Below are positions 46,129 through 53,917 of a stretch of DNA of 64,000 nucleotides, one piece after another. The notes beneath the pieces are model-generated. The model saw only the letters and a list, made by a program, of their open reading frames with translations. It made no database searches and was not told the origin of the DNA. The first letter of the stretch is position 1, and every line of letters begins with the position of its first letter. Source of the stretch: Bacillus sp. SJS (GTDB lineage Bacteria; Bacillota; Bacilli; Bacillales; Bacillaceae); the NCBI RefSeq assembly GCF_000732485.2, contig NZ_JAQV02000012.1, positions 1-64,000 on the forward strand, in the 5' to 3' direction. A program made the position numbers and the translations under genes.

Positions 46129-49100
46129 TTGAATATAGAGCTGAACAAAAAAATCATCGAAAAACTGTGCGGACGGGTCTCTTTAAAGAGCGGAGATTCC
46201 TTGCGCCGTTCCAATAAAGTGAAGTTCCAGGAGTACCGCGAGAATGACTGTCACGCGATTGTTCAGAGTACGGAGGATTTCCGCGTTTCGGTCACGGTGG
46301 AACCTGATGGTACGTTCCATGCAGCATGCAGCTGTCCGAAGCTTATTTCCTTTAAGCAGGAATGCCAGCATATAGCGGCGGTCTTGCTGACGATTGAAGA
46401 ACATCAGACAAACGGGACGGTTCCTGAGATCCAAGCGGAGGGAGATGCACCCGCCGTTCATGACTATGCCCTGACAGAGAAATTGCTCACGGCCTTTAAG
46501 GACAGGCAAAACCGTAAAACAGGGGAGCAGAACTATTTTGAAAATCGCACCGTCCTCCAGGCGGTGTTTACGTGCAAGCCGGTTCAAAGGGAAGACGGCG
46601 AACTTCTGCTCGCACTGGGAATCACTGTTGAATCGGTAAAAGTCCGCAAGATGAAGGCATTTCTGGAAAACATCATAAGCGGACAGCCCTTCCAGCTTAC
46701 ATCCCACTTTGAGTTTGATCCATTGTCTCATTGTTTCACGAAAGAATCAGATGCTGTGATTCAGCAGCTTTTTAAGGTTGTACAAAATGAGACGGCTGAA
46801 AAGGAAAGCCATCAGCTCCTCCTTTCGCCGTTTTCATGGAATCTGCTTCTCCCATCCCTTATGAGAGCGCCTTTTGCAGAGCTTGAGGTCAACGGGGAAA
46901 TCTATTCGGGTATTCATCGATCGGAAGGCGTCCTGCCGCTTCAATTTGATTTCTACGAAGAAGGCAGAGGGTATGAGCTGAAAGCAGGTGGATTGCAAGA
47001 CCTGATTTTCTTGAAGCCCTACCAATCGGTTTTGTCTTCAGGAGTATTGTTTCAGCTGGGGACGGAAAATTTTGAACGCTTGGCTGAATTGAAACGGGTC
47101 ATTGATGCTTCAGGAAAAAACACGATTCCTATTCCTCCGCAGCAGGTCAATCTTTATCTGGAAAAAGTGGTTCCAGGGCTCCGAAAACTCGGGGAGGTTG
47201 CTATTTCAGAGACGATTTCCAAACGGATGGCTGAAGCCTCGCTAACAGCCAAGCTTTATTTGGACAGAGTGAAAAACCGGCTGCTTGCAGGTCTTGAATT
47301 TCATTACGGAAATATTGTTTTTAATCCGCTCGACGAACAGGAAGTGCGCGCTCTGTCCAGGGTTATCCGCGATTCAGAGAAGGAGGATCTGATCCTCAAG
47401 CTGATGGAGGAAAGCTCGTTTGCCCGGACGGACAGCGGCTATTATCTGCAAAATGAGCTTTTGGAGTATGAGTTCCTGTATCATGTACTGCCGAAGCTTG
47501 AAAAGTTTGTCCAGGTGCATGCTACGACTGCCGTTCGAAGCCGGATTATTAAAGAGACGGCAGGACCGAAAATTAAGGTGGAGGCTAAACGGGAACGCAC
47601 GAACTGGCTGGAGTTCAAGTTTGAAATGGACGGTATTCCTGAAAAGGAAATCCGCGATGTTCTGGCGGCGCTGGATGAAAAACGGAAATATTACCGGCTG
47701 AGAAGCGGGGCTCTGCTTTCCCTTGAAACACGGGAATATGAGGAGATTTACCGATTCTTAACAGCGATGCCGGTACAGGCGGAGGACTGGGAAAAAGAGC
47801 TTGAAGTCCCACTGATCAAAGGGCTTCAGCTTCTGGATTCCATTAAAGTTTCCGATACACTGACGCTCGAGGACTCGGTTCAGCAGCTGCTGAACGGTCT
47901 TCTCCACCCGGATGAGCTGGAATTTGCTGTTCCTGAGAAGCTGGAATCCGTGCTGAGGGATTATCAAAAGAACGGATACCGATGGATGAAATCACTCGCC
48001 AGGAACGGATTTGGAGGGATTCTTGCGGATGATATGGGGCTTGGGAAAACGCTGCAGAGCATCGCGTATATCGTGTCCGTTCTTCCTGAAATCCGCCGGT
48101 TAAAAAGGCCGGTCCTGATTGTTTGCCCTTCTTCCCTGCTGTATAACTGGAAAAAGGAAATTGAAACCTTTGCACCGGAAATCGAGGCCATCATCATGGA
48201 CGGCAGCCGGACGGAGAGAGCTGACCGTTTCCGGGATGATGCAGCTGCAGATGTCCTTATCACGTCCTATCCGCTTGTGAGACGGGATATACACGAATAC
48301 GAAAAACGGGTTTTCCATACGGTCTTTTTCGATGAAGCGCAGGCCTTTAAAAATCCAATCACCCAGACGGCAAGAGCTGTCAAAAGGATTCAGGCCGATC
48401 ATCGGTTCGGGCTGACAGGAACACCTGTGGAGAATACGCGCGAAGAACTTTGGTCGATCTTCCATGTTGTCTTTCCTGAACTGTTCATGGGGTTGAAGGA
48501 ATACAGTACGCTCACAAGGAAAAAGGTCGCAAGGCGAATCCGTCCTTTTATGCTCCGCAGAATGAAGGAGGACGTGCTTTCCGAGCTTCCGGAAAAAATT
48601 GAGTCGATGGAAATCGTCGAGCTGCTTCCCGAGCAGAAAAAGCTGTACGCGGCCTACCTGGCAAAGCTTCGCCATGATACCCTGAAGCACTTGGATAAGG
48701 AGACCATTCAAAAAAACAAGATTAAGATATTAGCCGGAATTACACGGCTGCGGCAAATCTGCTGTCATCCCTCCCTGTTCGTCGAAGGATATAGCGGAGG
48801 GTCGGCAAAATTTGATCAGCTCATGAACATCCTGGAGGAGGCCCGCCTCTCAGGTAGAAGAGTGCTGATCTTCTCCCAGTTCACCTCCATGCTTGACCTG
48901 ATCGGACGAGCATTAGCGGTTCAGGGCATGCCGTATTTCTATTTGGATGGCCAAACCGCACTCGCGGAAAGGGTTGAATTGTGTACCCGGTTTAATGCAG
49001 GCGAACGGAATCTTTTTCTCATTTCACTGAAAGCGGGCGGTACGGGCTTGAATTTAACAGGCGCCGATACCGTCATTCACTTTGATACATGGTGGAATCC

Positions 49101-49314
49101 GGCTGTGGAGGAACAGGCCGCTGACCGTGCGCATCGGATGGGCCAGACGAACACAGTAAACGTTATCAAGCTCGTCACCCGCGGCACAATTGAGGAGAAA
49201 ATGAACGAGCTGCAGGACAAAAAGCGGCAGCTTATTAAAGAAATCGTGGATCTGGATGAAAAAATGCCGTTTACGCTGACGGAAGAGGATATACGGGATT
49301 TACTGAGGGTGTAG
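46129..49314 (+). CDS. SWIM zinc-finger SNF2 helicase
   Basis: 1061-residue Swi2/Snf2 ATPase. A SWIM zinc finger lies at C67, C69, C79 and H81 (CSC-X9-CQH). A middle region (about 100-590) is the bacterial SNF2-associated domain. The motor has Walker A DDMGLGKT (about 634-641), a DEAQ box (about 734), motif III LTGTPVENTREELW and the C-terminal GGTGLNLTGADTVIHFDTWWNPAVEEQAADRAHRMGQ. Members translocate on DNA and may remodel nucleoprotein or RNA polymerase complexes. The start is TTG 46129 with AAGGAG 8 nt upstream. Related B. subtilis genes are yqhH and ywqA. Confidence 0.94.
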   Translation: MNIELNKKIIEKLCGRVSLKSGDSLRRSNKVKFQEYRENDCHAIVQSTEDFRVSVTVEPDGTFHAACSCPKLISFKQECQHIAAVLLTIEEHQTNGTVPEIQAEGDAPAVHDYALTEKLLTAFKDRQNRKTGEQNYFENRTVLQAVFTCKPVQREDGELLLALGITVESVKVRKMKAFLENIISGQPFQLTSHFEFDPLSHCFTKESDAVIQQLFKVVQNETAEKESHQLLLSPFSWNLLLPSLMRAPFAELEVNGEIYSGIHRSEGVLPLQFDFYEEGRGYELKAGGLQDLIFLKPYQSVLSSGVLFQLGTENFERLAELKRVIDASGKNTIPIPPQQVNLYLEKVVPGLRKLGEVAISETISKRMAEASLTAKLYLDRVKNRLLAGLEFHYGNIVFNPLDEQEVRALSRVIRDSEKEDLILKLMEESSFARTDSGYYLQNELLEYEFLYHVLPKLEKFVQVHATTAVRSRIIKETAGPKIKVEAKRERTNWLEFKFEMDGIPEKEIRDVLAALDEKRKYYRLRSGALLSLETREYEEIYRFLTAMPVQAEDWEKELEVPLIKGLQLLDSIKVSDTLTLEDSVQQLLNGLLHPDELEFAVPEKLESVLRDYQKNGYRWMKSLARNGFGGILADDMGLGKTLQSIAYIVSVLPEIRRLKRPVLIVCPSSLLYNWKKEIETFAPEIEAIIMDGSRTERADRFRDDAAADVLITSYPLVRRDIHEYEKRVFHTVFFDEAQAFKNPITQTARAVKRIQADHRFGLTGTPVENTREELWSIFHVVFPELFMGLKEYSTLTRKKVARRIRPFMLRRMKEDVLSELPEKIESMEIVELLPEQKKLYAAYLAKLRHDTLKHLDKETIQKNKIKILAGITRLRQICCHPSLFVEGYSGGSAKFDQLMNILEEARLSGRRVLIFSQFTSMLDLIGRALAVQGMPYFYLDGQTALAERVELCTRFNAGERNLFLISLKAGGTGLNLTGADTVIHFDTWWNPAVEEQAADRAHRMGQTNTVNVIKLVTRGTIEEKMNELQDKKRQLIKEIVDLDEKMPFTLTEEDIRDLLRV

Positions 49315-49391
49315 AGGGAAGTTTGATCATAAGCATTCTATCAGGAATCATAAGTATGAAGGAATGAGCTCTGCTTAAGGAGGAGAAATTC

Positions 49392-49952
49392 ATGAAGCTT
49401 AAGGATAAGACCATGAACGTATTCCATTCTTTAAAGAAGCCTTCCAAGAAAGAATTGAAGGAAGTCCTGCAAAAATTGGATGTCAAGTTTGAAGAGGTGG
49501 CCCCAATGCTGAAATCAGCGGATGGAAAGCCCTACTACCGCAAGCTTATCTTTCAAAATGATGAAGTCGAATTACTCGTTATGAATTGGTCGCAGGTGGA
49601 GTGTGCTCCCCATGATCATGGAAACTCACAAGGATGGATTCAAGTGCTGAATGGAACGTCTCTTAATACTGTATATGAAGTGAACGAAAAGGGATGGCCG
49701 TCTGAGCTGTTTGAGGAATTCCATCAAGAGGGGAGGTTATTTTATGCACCGAGGAAAGGGGTGCATAAGATGAAGTCTGCAGGAGGAACTGATTTAGTTA
49801 CACTGCATCTTTATTCCCCTCCGATCACTGGGATGATGGTCTACGACCTGAATGCATGTGCGGCTTGCGTTGTATCGGATGATTGCGGAGCATGGTGGCC
49901 TGAAGAAATGCGCCAGAAAGTAAAGGAGATTGAGCTGTCCAAAACTCAATGA
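49392..49952 (+). CDS. Cysteine dioxygenase
   Basis: 186-residue cupin that oxidises cysteine to cysteine sulfinate using Fe(II) and O2. The iron histidines are H74, H76 (APHDHGNS) and H125, and Y141 in the LHLYSPP motif is the conserved active-site tyrosine. Bacterial members, as here, lack the cysteine of the Cys-Tyr crosslink seen in mammals. AAGGAGGAG precedes ATG 49392. Its end overlaps the end of the convergent DUF421 gene by a few bases. Confidence 0.94.
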   Translation: MKLKDKTMNVFHSLKKPSKKELKEVLQKLDVKFEEVAPMLKSADGKPYYRKLIFQNDEVELLVMNWSQVECAPHDHGNSQGWIQVLNGTSLNTVYEVNEKGWPSELFEEFHQEGRLFYAPRKGVHKMKSAGGTDLVTLHLYSPPITGMMVYDLNACAACVVSDDCGAWWPEEMRQKVKEIELSKTQ

Positions 49953-50615
49953 TATAAAAATACCTTCAGCTGATCCTTGCCATCCAAGGTTGCAAGCAGT
50001 ACATGCTGAACTTCCCGTTTGATAAAGGCTTTCTAAACGGCTGATCACCCAGCTTTCCTCCTTGTGCAGCTGGCGTAATACCTCGGATAGCACCCTTCCC
50101 TCCATAATTATGGTTCTGGGAAAGTCAAATGGCTCCGTTTTTAGCTTAAGGGAAGCGGGTGTAAGGGGTTCGTATTCCGGATACAAAAATACGGATAGTT
50201 TCCCATCTGCTTCCCAAATGGCTAATGCTACTTTTTTTACGTCGTCTACTTTGTCTTCTCTTAATTCTTCTAAAAGCACATCAATAGAAATTCTTGCTTT
50301 TTTTAATCCCCCATTCAGAATTTCACCATTCTCTACGACGGTAATGGATTTATGATTAATGAATCTTCTAAAACCAGGCCACTTAAGGTTCAGCTGAATA
50401 CCCAGACTATACAAGGCGACTAATACAATCGTTGAAACGATCGAGCCCTGCAGTCCCAAATGCTGATCTGACAAGGGATGGGCCACAATATTTCCAATGA
50501 CTAAGGCAATGACGAAATCGAGCAGCCGCAGCTGGGAAATGGTGCGCTGGCCTAATACTTTCGCGACAATCACCAAAAAGACAAAACCGATAACCGACCG
50601 CAGAACCCATTCCAT
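49946..50615 (-). CDS. DUF421 (YetF/YrbG-like) membrane protein, 3' frameshift
   Basis: The first 200 residues are a normal DUF421 protein: three membrane helices, then YDAF-type soluble domain with FDFPRTIIMEGRVLSEVLRQLHKEESWVISRLESLYQT. After T the frame continues as unrelated residues to 49794. Removing one base from the GGG (minus strand) at 50014-50016 restores EVQHVLLATLDGKDQLKVFLYH and a stop at 49946, exactly the expected family end. So there is a one-base insertion near the 3' end, real or a sequencing error. A TnpB element sits 26 bp before the start codon and probably cut off the promoter. Family members are linked to spore or envelope functions. Confidence 0.85.
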
Positions 50616-50766
50616 GATGGTGAGCGTTTCCTGGCTTTGATGACATACGCCTGCACACTTATGACTTTAGCCGTGAGTTAGGGCGTTATTATTTGCACTT
50701 TTTAACCAATTAAAATAAAATAATAAATATAATTAGAACGTTTGTTCTGTGGTGGGAGGGTTCGTA

Positions 50767-52002
50767 ATGGTTAGAAAAGCTACCAAGAAAAAAGATGAAG
50801 AATTAGCCGAACAAGGCTTAAAATTACGCCATTACGGTCTTCGTCTTCGTGTGCGTCCTAACAAAGAACAGGAAGAGAAAATTCTACGTTACTTTGGGTG
50901 TGCCCGGTTTACTCGAAACTTCTACTTATCCGAAAGAATGGAAGTGTACAAACAGACCGGTGAAAACCTTACAGGTGCAGAATTCAAGAAATCGTTCATC
51001 ATTCTTAAAAGTCATTCGGAGTTTGGCTGGTTAAAAGAACCGGATAAATTTGTTTTGGAATGTGCCATTGAACAAGTGGAAGATGCCTTTACTCGCTTTT
51101 TTAAAGGTCAAAATAAATTTCCGAAATTTAAGTCCAAAAGACAGGCTCAACAATCGTATACAACAAAAGAAACGAACGGAAATATTAAATTAAACGTTGA
51201 AGATCACACCATTCAATTGCCGAAAGTCGGTAAAGTGAACGTGCTATTATCTAAGAAACATCGAAAAATGTTCGAGAACGAAGGGTTCAGCGGGAAAATA
51301 AAACAGGCCACTGTTTCTTATCATAGCAGCGGACAATATCACGTATCTTTAAAAATAGAAGAAGTGGTTAAACGCGAGGAACCGATCGAACTGTCTTATC
51401 TTCGAGAAGAAGATGTAATGGGGGTGGATCTTGGTTTAACCCATTTTCTTATTGATTCCAACGGAGTCAAAATCGACAACCCAAAACACTTACGACAACA
51501 TTTGGTGAAGTTAGCTAAACTACAACGGAAGCTAAAAAAAAAGAAATTACATAGCTGTAACTACAAAAAAATGCAAAATAGAATTAGCAAGCTTCATCTT
51601 CACATAGCCAATAAACGAAAAGACTTTTTACACAAACAGTCCAGAAAACTCGTAAACGAAAACCAAGTGATCGTGTTAGAGGACTTATATGTAAAAGGAA
51701 TGATTAAAAATAAAAAGTTATCCCAAAGTATTGCGGATGTAAGCTGGTCGCAATTCAAAACCTTTGTATCCTATAAAGCAGATTGGGCCAATAAGCGAGT
51801 CGTATTAGTGGACCGGTTTTTCGCATCTTCCAAGCTGTGCAATGGGTGTAAGAAAAAGCAAACTTTATTATCCCTCTCGACCCGCGTCTGGGTCTGTCCT
51901 GAATGCGGACAACAGCACGATCGGGATATGAATGCAGCCCAAAATATAAAAGAGGAAGGTCTGCGTATATTACGGAGCCAGCCTCTATTAAATCCCGTTT
52001 AA
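50767..52002 (+). CDS. tnpB: TnpB RNA-guided nuclease
   Basis: 411-residue TnpB. The RuvC-like residues D221 (GVDLGLTHF), E305 (VLEDLYVKG) and D387 (HDRDMNAAQNI) are all present, and the zinc finger CNGC...CPEC is intact, so it looks catalytically competent. TnpB cuts DNA next to the target motif using an RNA from the element's right end, which promotes retention of the element. ATG 50767 follows GGGAGGG by 6 nt; a GTG 18 bases earlier has no such site. Confidence 0.95.
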   Translation: MVRKATKKKDEELAEQGLKLRHYGLRLRVRPNKEQEEKILRYFGCARFTRNFYLSERMEVYKQTGENLTGAEFKKSFIILKSHSEFGWLKEPDKFVLECAIEQVEDAFTRFFKGQNKFPKFKSKRQAQQSYTTKETNGNIKLNVEDHTIQLPKVGKVNVLLSKKHRKMFENEGFSGKIKQATVSYHSSGQYHVSLKIEEVVKREEPIELSYLREEDVMGVDLGLTHFLIDSNGVKIDNPKHLRQHLVKLAKLQRKLKKKKLHSCNYKKMQNRISKLHLHIANKRKDFLHKQSRKLVNENQVIVLEDLYVKGMIKNKKLSQSIADVSWSQFKTFVSYKADWANKRVVLVDRFFASSKLCNGCKKKQTLLSLSTRVWVCPECGQQHDRDMNAAQNIKEEGLRILRSQPLLNPV

Positions 52003-52223
52003 TCTTTTTCTTTTTACCGCTGGAATGGCGGGGTGTGCCTGTCAGCCGCCTTTTAGGAGCTGTTTATCTAAACGTAAGGTTAGATAAAGGAGAGAGTGTA
52101 AGACGTTTGTCAAAGAACGCGGTTCTCGATGAAGCAGGAAACTTACGACTGGTTTTAAGTTCTAAGGATTTTATCGTCAATATGGGCGTCAGAATCTAGC
52201 GACTTCAGTCGTGAGTAGTTCAA
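52003..52223 (+). ncRNA. Probable omega RNA / right end of the TnpB element
   Basis: The 220 bp between the tnpB stop and the right end contain no gene but many inverted segments, for example TATCTAAAC...GTTAGATA and a terminal hairpin GCGAC/GTCGT. In TnpB elements this region gives the guide RNA, with the guide taken from flanking DNA beyond TTCAA. This is inference from the family. Confidence 0.65.
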
Positions 52224-52373
52224 AAAAATCCATTCCTGACACGTCCTTTGCTTCAATAAGTGCCTTTAGTGTGTCACTAGTCATCCACTTTTATAGGGAG
52301 AGTTCATAGAGTTTAAAAAGCATCCCTTTAGGAGATGGTTTATATACCTTTCCAGAAAAGGAGGCGAGAATAA

Positions 52374-53252
52374 GTGAGCTTAACCTCTCTCACCGAAGAT
52401 CGATTAACAAAGGCGAAATCACTCCTAGCCGGAGCTTCCATGTACCAGGAAGAACTGCTCAAGACCCCGATTTCTCATGAGTTCATCGAAAGAGCGACAC
52501 CTGTTGTCTGGCTTGGGGAGGCGGTTCCTGGAAGCTGGGTCACCATGGCCACGAATCCGTCTCCAAAGGAATTTCTCGATCAGAACAATCAGCTGCTGCT
52601 TGGGGACCTGGCGAGATTTCATATTCGGGAAGATGGACGATCATTAGCGGAGTATGCGAAGGATGGGGCTCAGCTAGAGTCTGCGATCGAGTTCTATCAA
52701 TCGTATTTTAAGGAGGGAAAAGCGTACCGGACATGGTTTGGCAAACCCGGGGGAGCGAAACTGGAAGGTTTCTTAAATGGAATGGGCGGTTCTTTTTACG
52801 GATCTCCCCATCTTCAAAACGTCGTTCATTCGGACTTTTTCCCTTTTGCAACACGTACGCATATGGGGAGGATTAAAAAAAAGCTTAGTTTGCTCGGTTC
52901 TGATTTTTCACGGGAGTTTTTGCAGGAAAAGCTCGAGTTTTTAAGACCCGGCATGGTCATTCTTTTAGGGAGAGAGCACTGCGCTCTGTTTGAAAGGGTC
53001 GAACCTGGGATTGAATTTGATCCGCCGAAAGCGATCGAACCTTACCCAAGCGCAGCCTATCAGCTTGGCTTTCATTCGAGGCTTGGAATTCCGCTGCTCG
53101 GCCTTCATTTTAAGCCGTCCGAGCAATTCCTTGGGTTAGGCGGGGGACAGGATAAAAATGGCCAAAGCCATGGAAAGTATGGAACAAAAGCGGCCTTGAA
53201 CGAGATTGGAAGTGAAATTGCACGAAATTTGAAATCCTTTAAAATTGGATGA
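52374..53252 (+). CDS. Unknown protein, possible uracil-DNA-glycosylase-like fold
   Basis: 292 residues without signal or membrane segments. The order VVWLGEAVPGSWVTMATNPSPKEFL, then VVHSDFFPFATRTHMG, then LRPGMVILLGREHCALF resembles the spacing of motifs in the uracil-DNA-glycosylase superfamily (a T-NPS motif, a catalytic region, and a late histidine loop). The resemblance is by eye and needs a profile search. GTG 52374 is preceded by AAAAGGAGG. It stands just downstream of the TnpB element and overlaps the end of the convergent DUF4275 gene by 14 nt. Confidence 0.7.
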   Translation: MSLTSLTEDRLTKAKSLLAGASMYQEELLKTPISHEFIERATPVVWLGEAVPGSWVTMATNPSPKEFLDQNNQLLLGDLARFHIREDGRSLAEYAKDGAQLESAIEFYQSYFKEGKAYRTWFGKPGGAKLEGFLNGMGGSFYGSPHLQNVVHSDFFPFATRTHMGRIKKKLSLLGSDFSREFLQEKLEFLRPGMVILLGREHCALFERVEPGIEFDPPKAIEPYPSAAYQLGFHSRLGIPLLGLHFKPSEQFLGLGGGQDKNGQSHGKYGTKAALNEIGSEIARNLKSFKIG

Positions 53253-53646
53253 AATAAGGTCCGCAGCTTGACTCATGCGTCATCACAAACGACCACTTCT
53301 GTTCCCAGTCCATTACATACAAATCCCCAAAATCCATATGGAGCCGATCATAAGGCAAATCCCCTATGCTTAATGGTGCTGCATGATTGATTAGATAGGC
53401 ATCATCAATAAACTGATAGAAGAAGGTGCACTTCTCCTTTTTCTGATCCTGAAACGACTGGATGGCTTCTTGCTTCTCCAGACAGGCTGTCTTTTTGTAG
53501 CTGCACAGATGCCATAAAAAGGAGTCTAAATGGATTTCTTTTTTTTCCTCAGCTGAGAGATGGCCGGCAAACCGGGCCTCCCACTGTCCTCGCAGATAGG
53601 TTCCCCAGCCCGGTATTTCCTGGACTTGCACTCGTTTTGTTCCCAT
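53239..53646 (-). CDS. DUF4275-family protein
   Basis: 135-residue soluble protein. SFLWHLCSYKKTACLEKQEAIQSF, KCTFFYQF and the end DLYVMDWEQKWSFVMTHESSCGPYF match the DUF4275 family of Bacillus as I remember it. Function unknown. GGAGG precedes ATG 53646. It is tail-to-tail with the UDG-like gene. Confidence 0.75.
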   Translation of the reverse strand: MGTKRVQVQEIPGWGTYLRGQWEARFAGHLSAEEKKEIHLDSFLWHLCSYKKTACLEKQEAIQSFQDQKKEKCTFFYQFIDDAYLINHAAPLSIGDLPYDRLHMDFGDLYVMDWEQKWSFVMTHESSCGPYFIQF

Positions 53647-53678
53647 AGAGCTTCCTCCGTTTTTATTTAAGCATACTA

Positions 53679-53708
53679 AAAAAGGCCAGGCTCTAAAAGC
53701 CTGGCCTT
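53679..53708 (-). terminator. feo operon terminator
   Basis: AAGGCCAGGC and GCCTGGCCTT form a 10-bp stem followed by T6 on the minus strand, after the small Cys-rich gene. Confidence 0.9.
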
Positions 53709-53716
53709 GCCATTTA

Positions 53717-53902
53717 TTACCCGTTGGAATGCTTCAGCAAATCTCCGCGTTCCTCTGCCGTCACAATCGAGCAGCCGGATTTGCAGGATTTATTTAAAGC
53801 GCATGTGCCGCATTTTCCCTGTCGGCTTTTTTTGAAAAAGGAGACAACCATCCAGGTGGCGTATCCAAAAATGAGCAGTCCTAAGATGATGCTTGCGATC
53901 AT
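53717..53902 (-). CDS. FeoB-associated Cys-rich membrane protein
   Basis: 61 residues: one membrane helix (ASIILGLLIFGYATWMVVSFF), then a cysteine-rich tail GKCGTCALNKSCKSGCS. This is the usual small partner encoded after feoB in Firmicutes, thought to help the ferrous transporter or a 4Fe-4S/iron transfer step. Its AGAGGAGG is 15 nt downstream of the feoB stop, and it is in the same operon. Confidence 0.92.
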   Translation of the reverse strand: MIASIILGLLIFGYATWMVVSFFKKSRQGKCGTCALNKSCKSGCSIVTAEERGDLLKHSNG

Positions 53903-53917
53903 ATCGGAAACCTCCTC

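Larger units (their letters stand above)
50642..52223 (+). mobile_element. Solo TnpB insertion sequence (IS200/IS605 superfamily)
   Basis: The element carries only tnpB. The left boundary follows TTGAT (50637-50641), the target used by ISDra2-type elements. Imperfect hairpins lie near both ends: GACTTTAGCCGTGAG at about 50662 and GACTTCAGTCGTGAG at about 52201, clearly related to each other. The right end is TTCAA (52219-52223). There are no inverted terminal repeats and no target duplication, as expected for this superfamily. No tnpA (Y1 transposase) is present, so it would need one in trans. The exact ends are inferred. Confidence 0.85.

Noticed and set aside
49794-49945. C-terminal extension of the DUF421 protein
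   Set aside because: The residues are the reverse-strand shadow of the cysteine dioxygenase gene and arise from the frameshift at 50014-50016.
51903-52199. 98-codon frame over the end of tnpB
   Set aside because: It is out of frame with tnpB and covers the non-coding right end expected to give the guide RNA.
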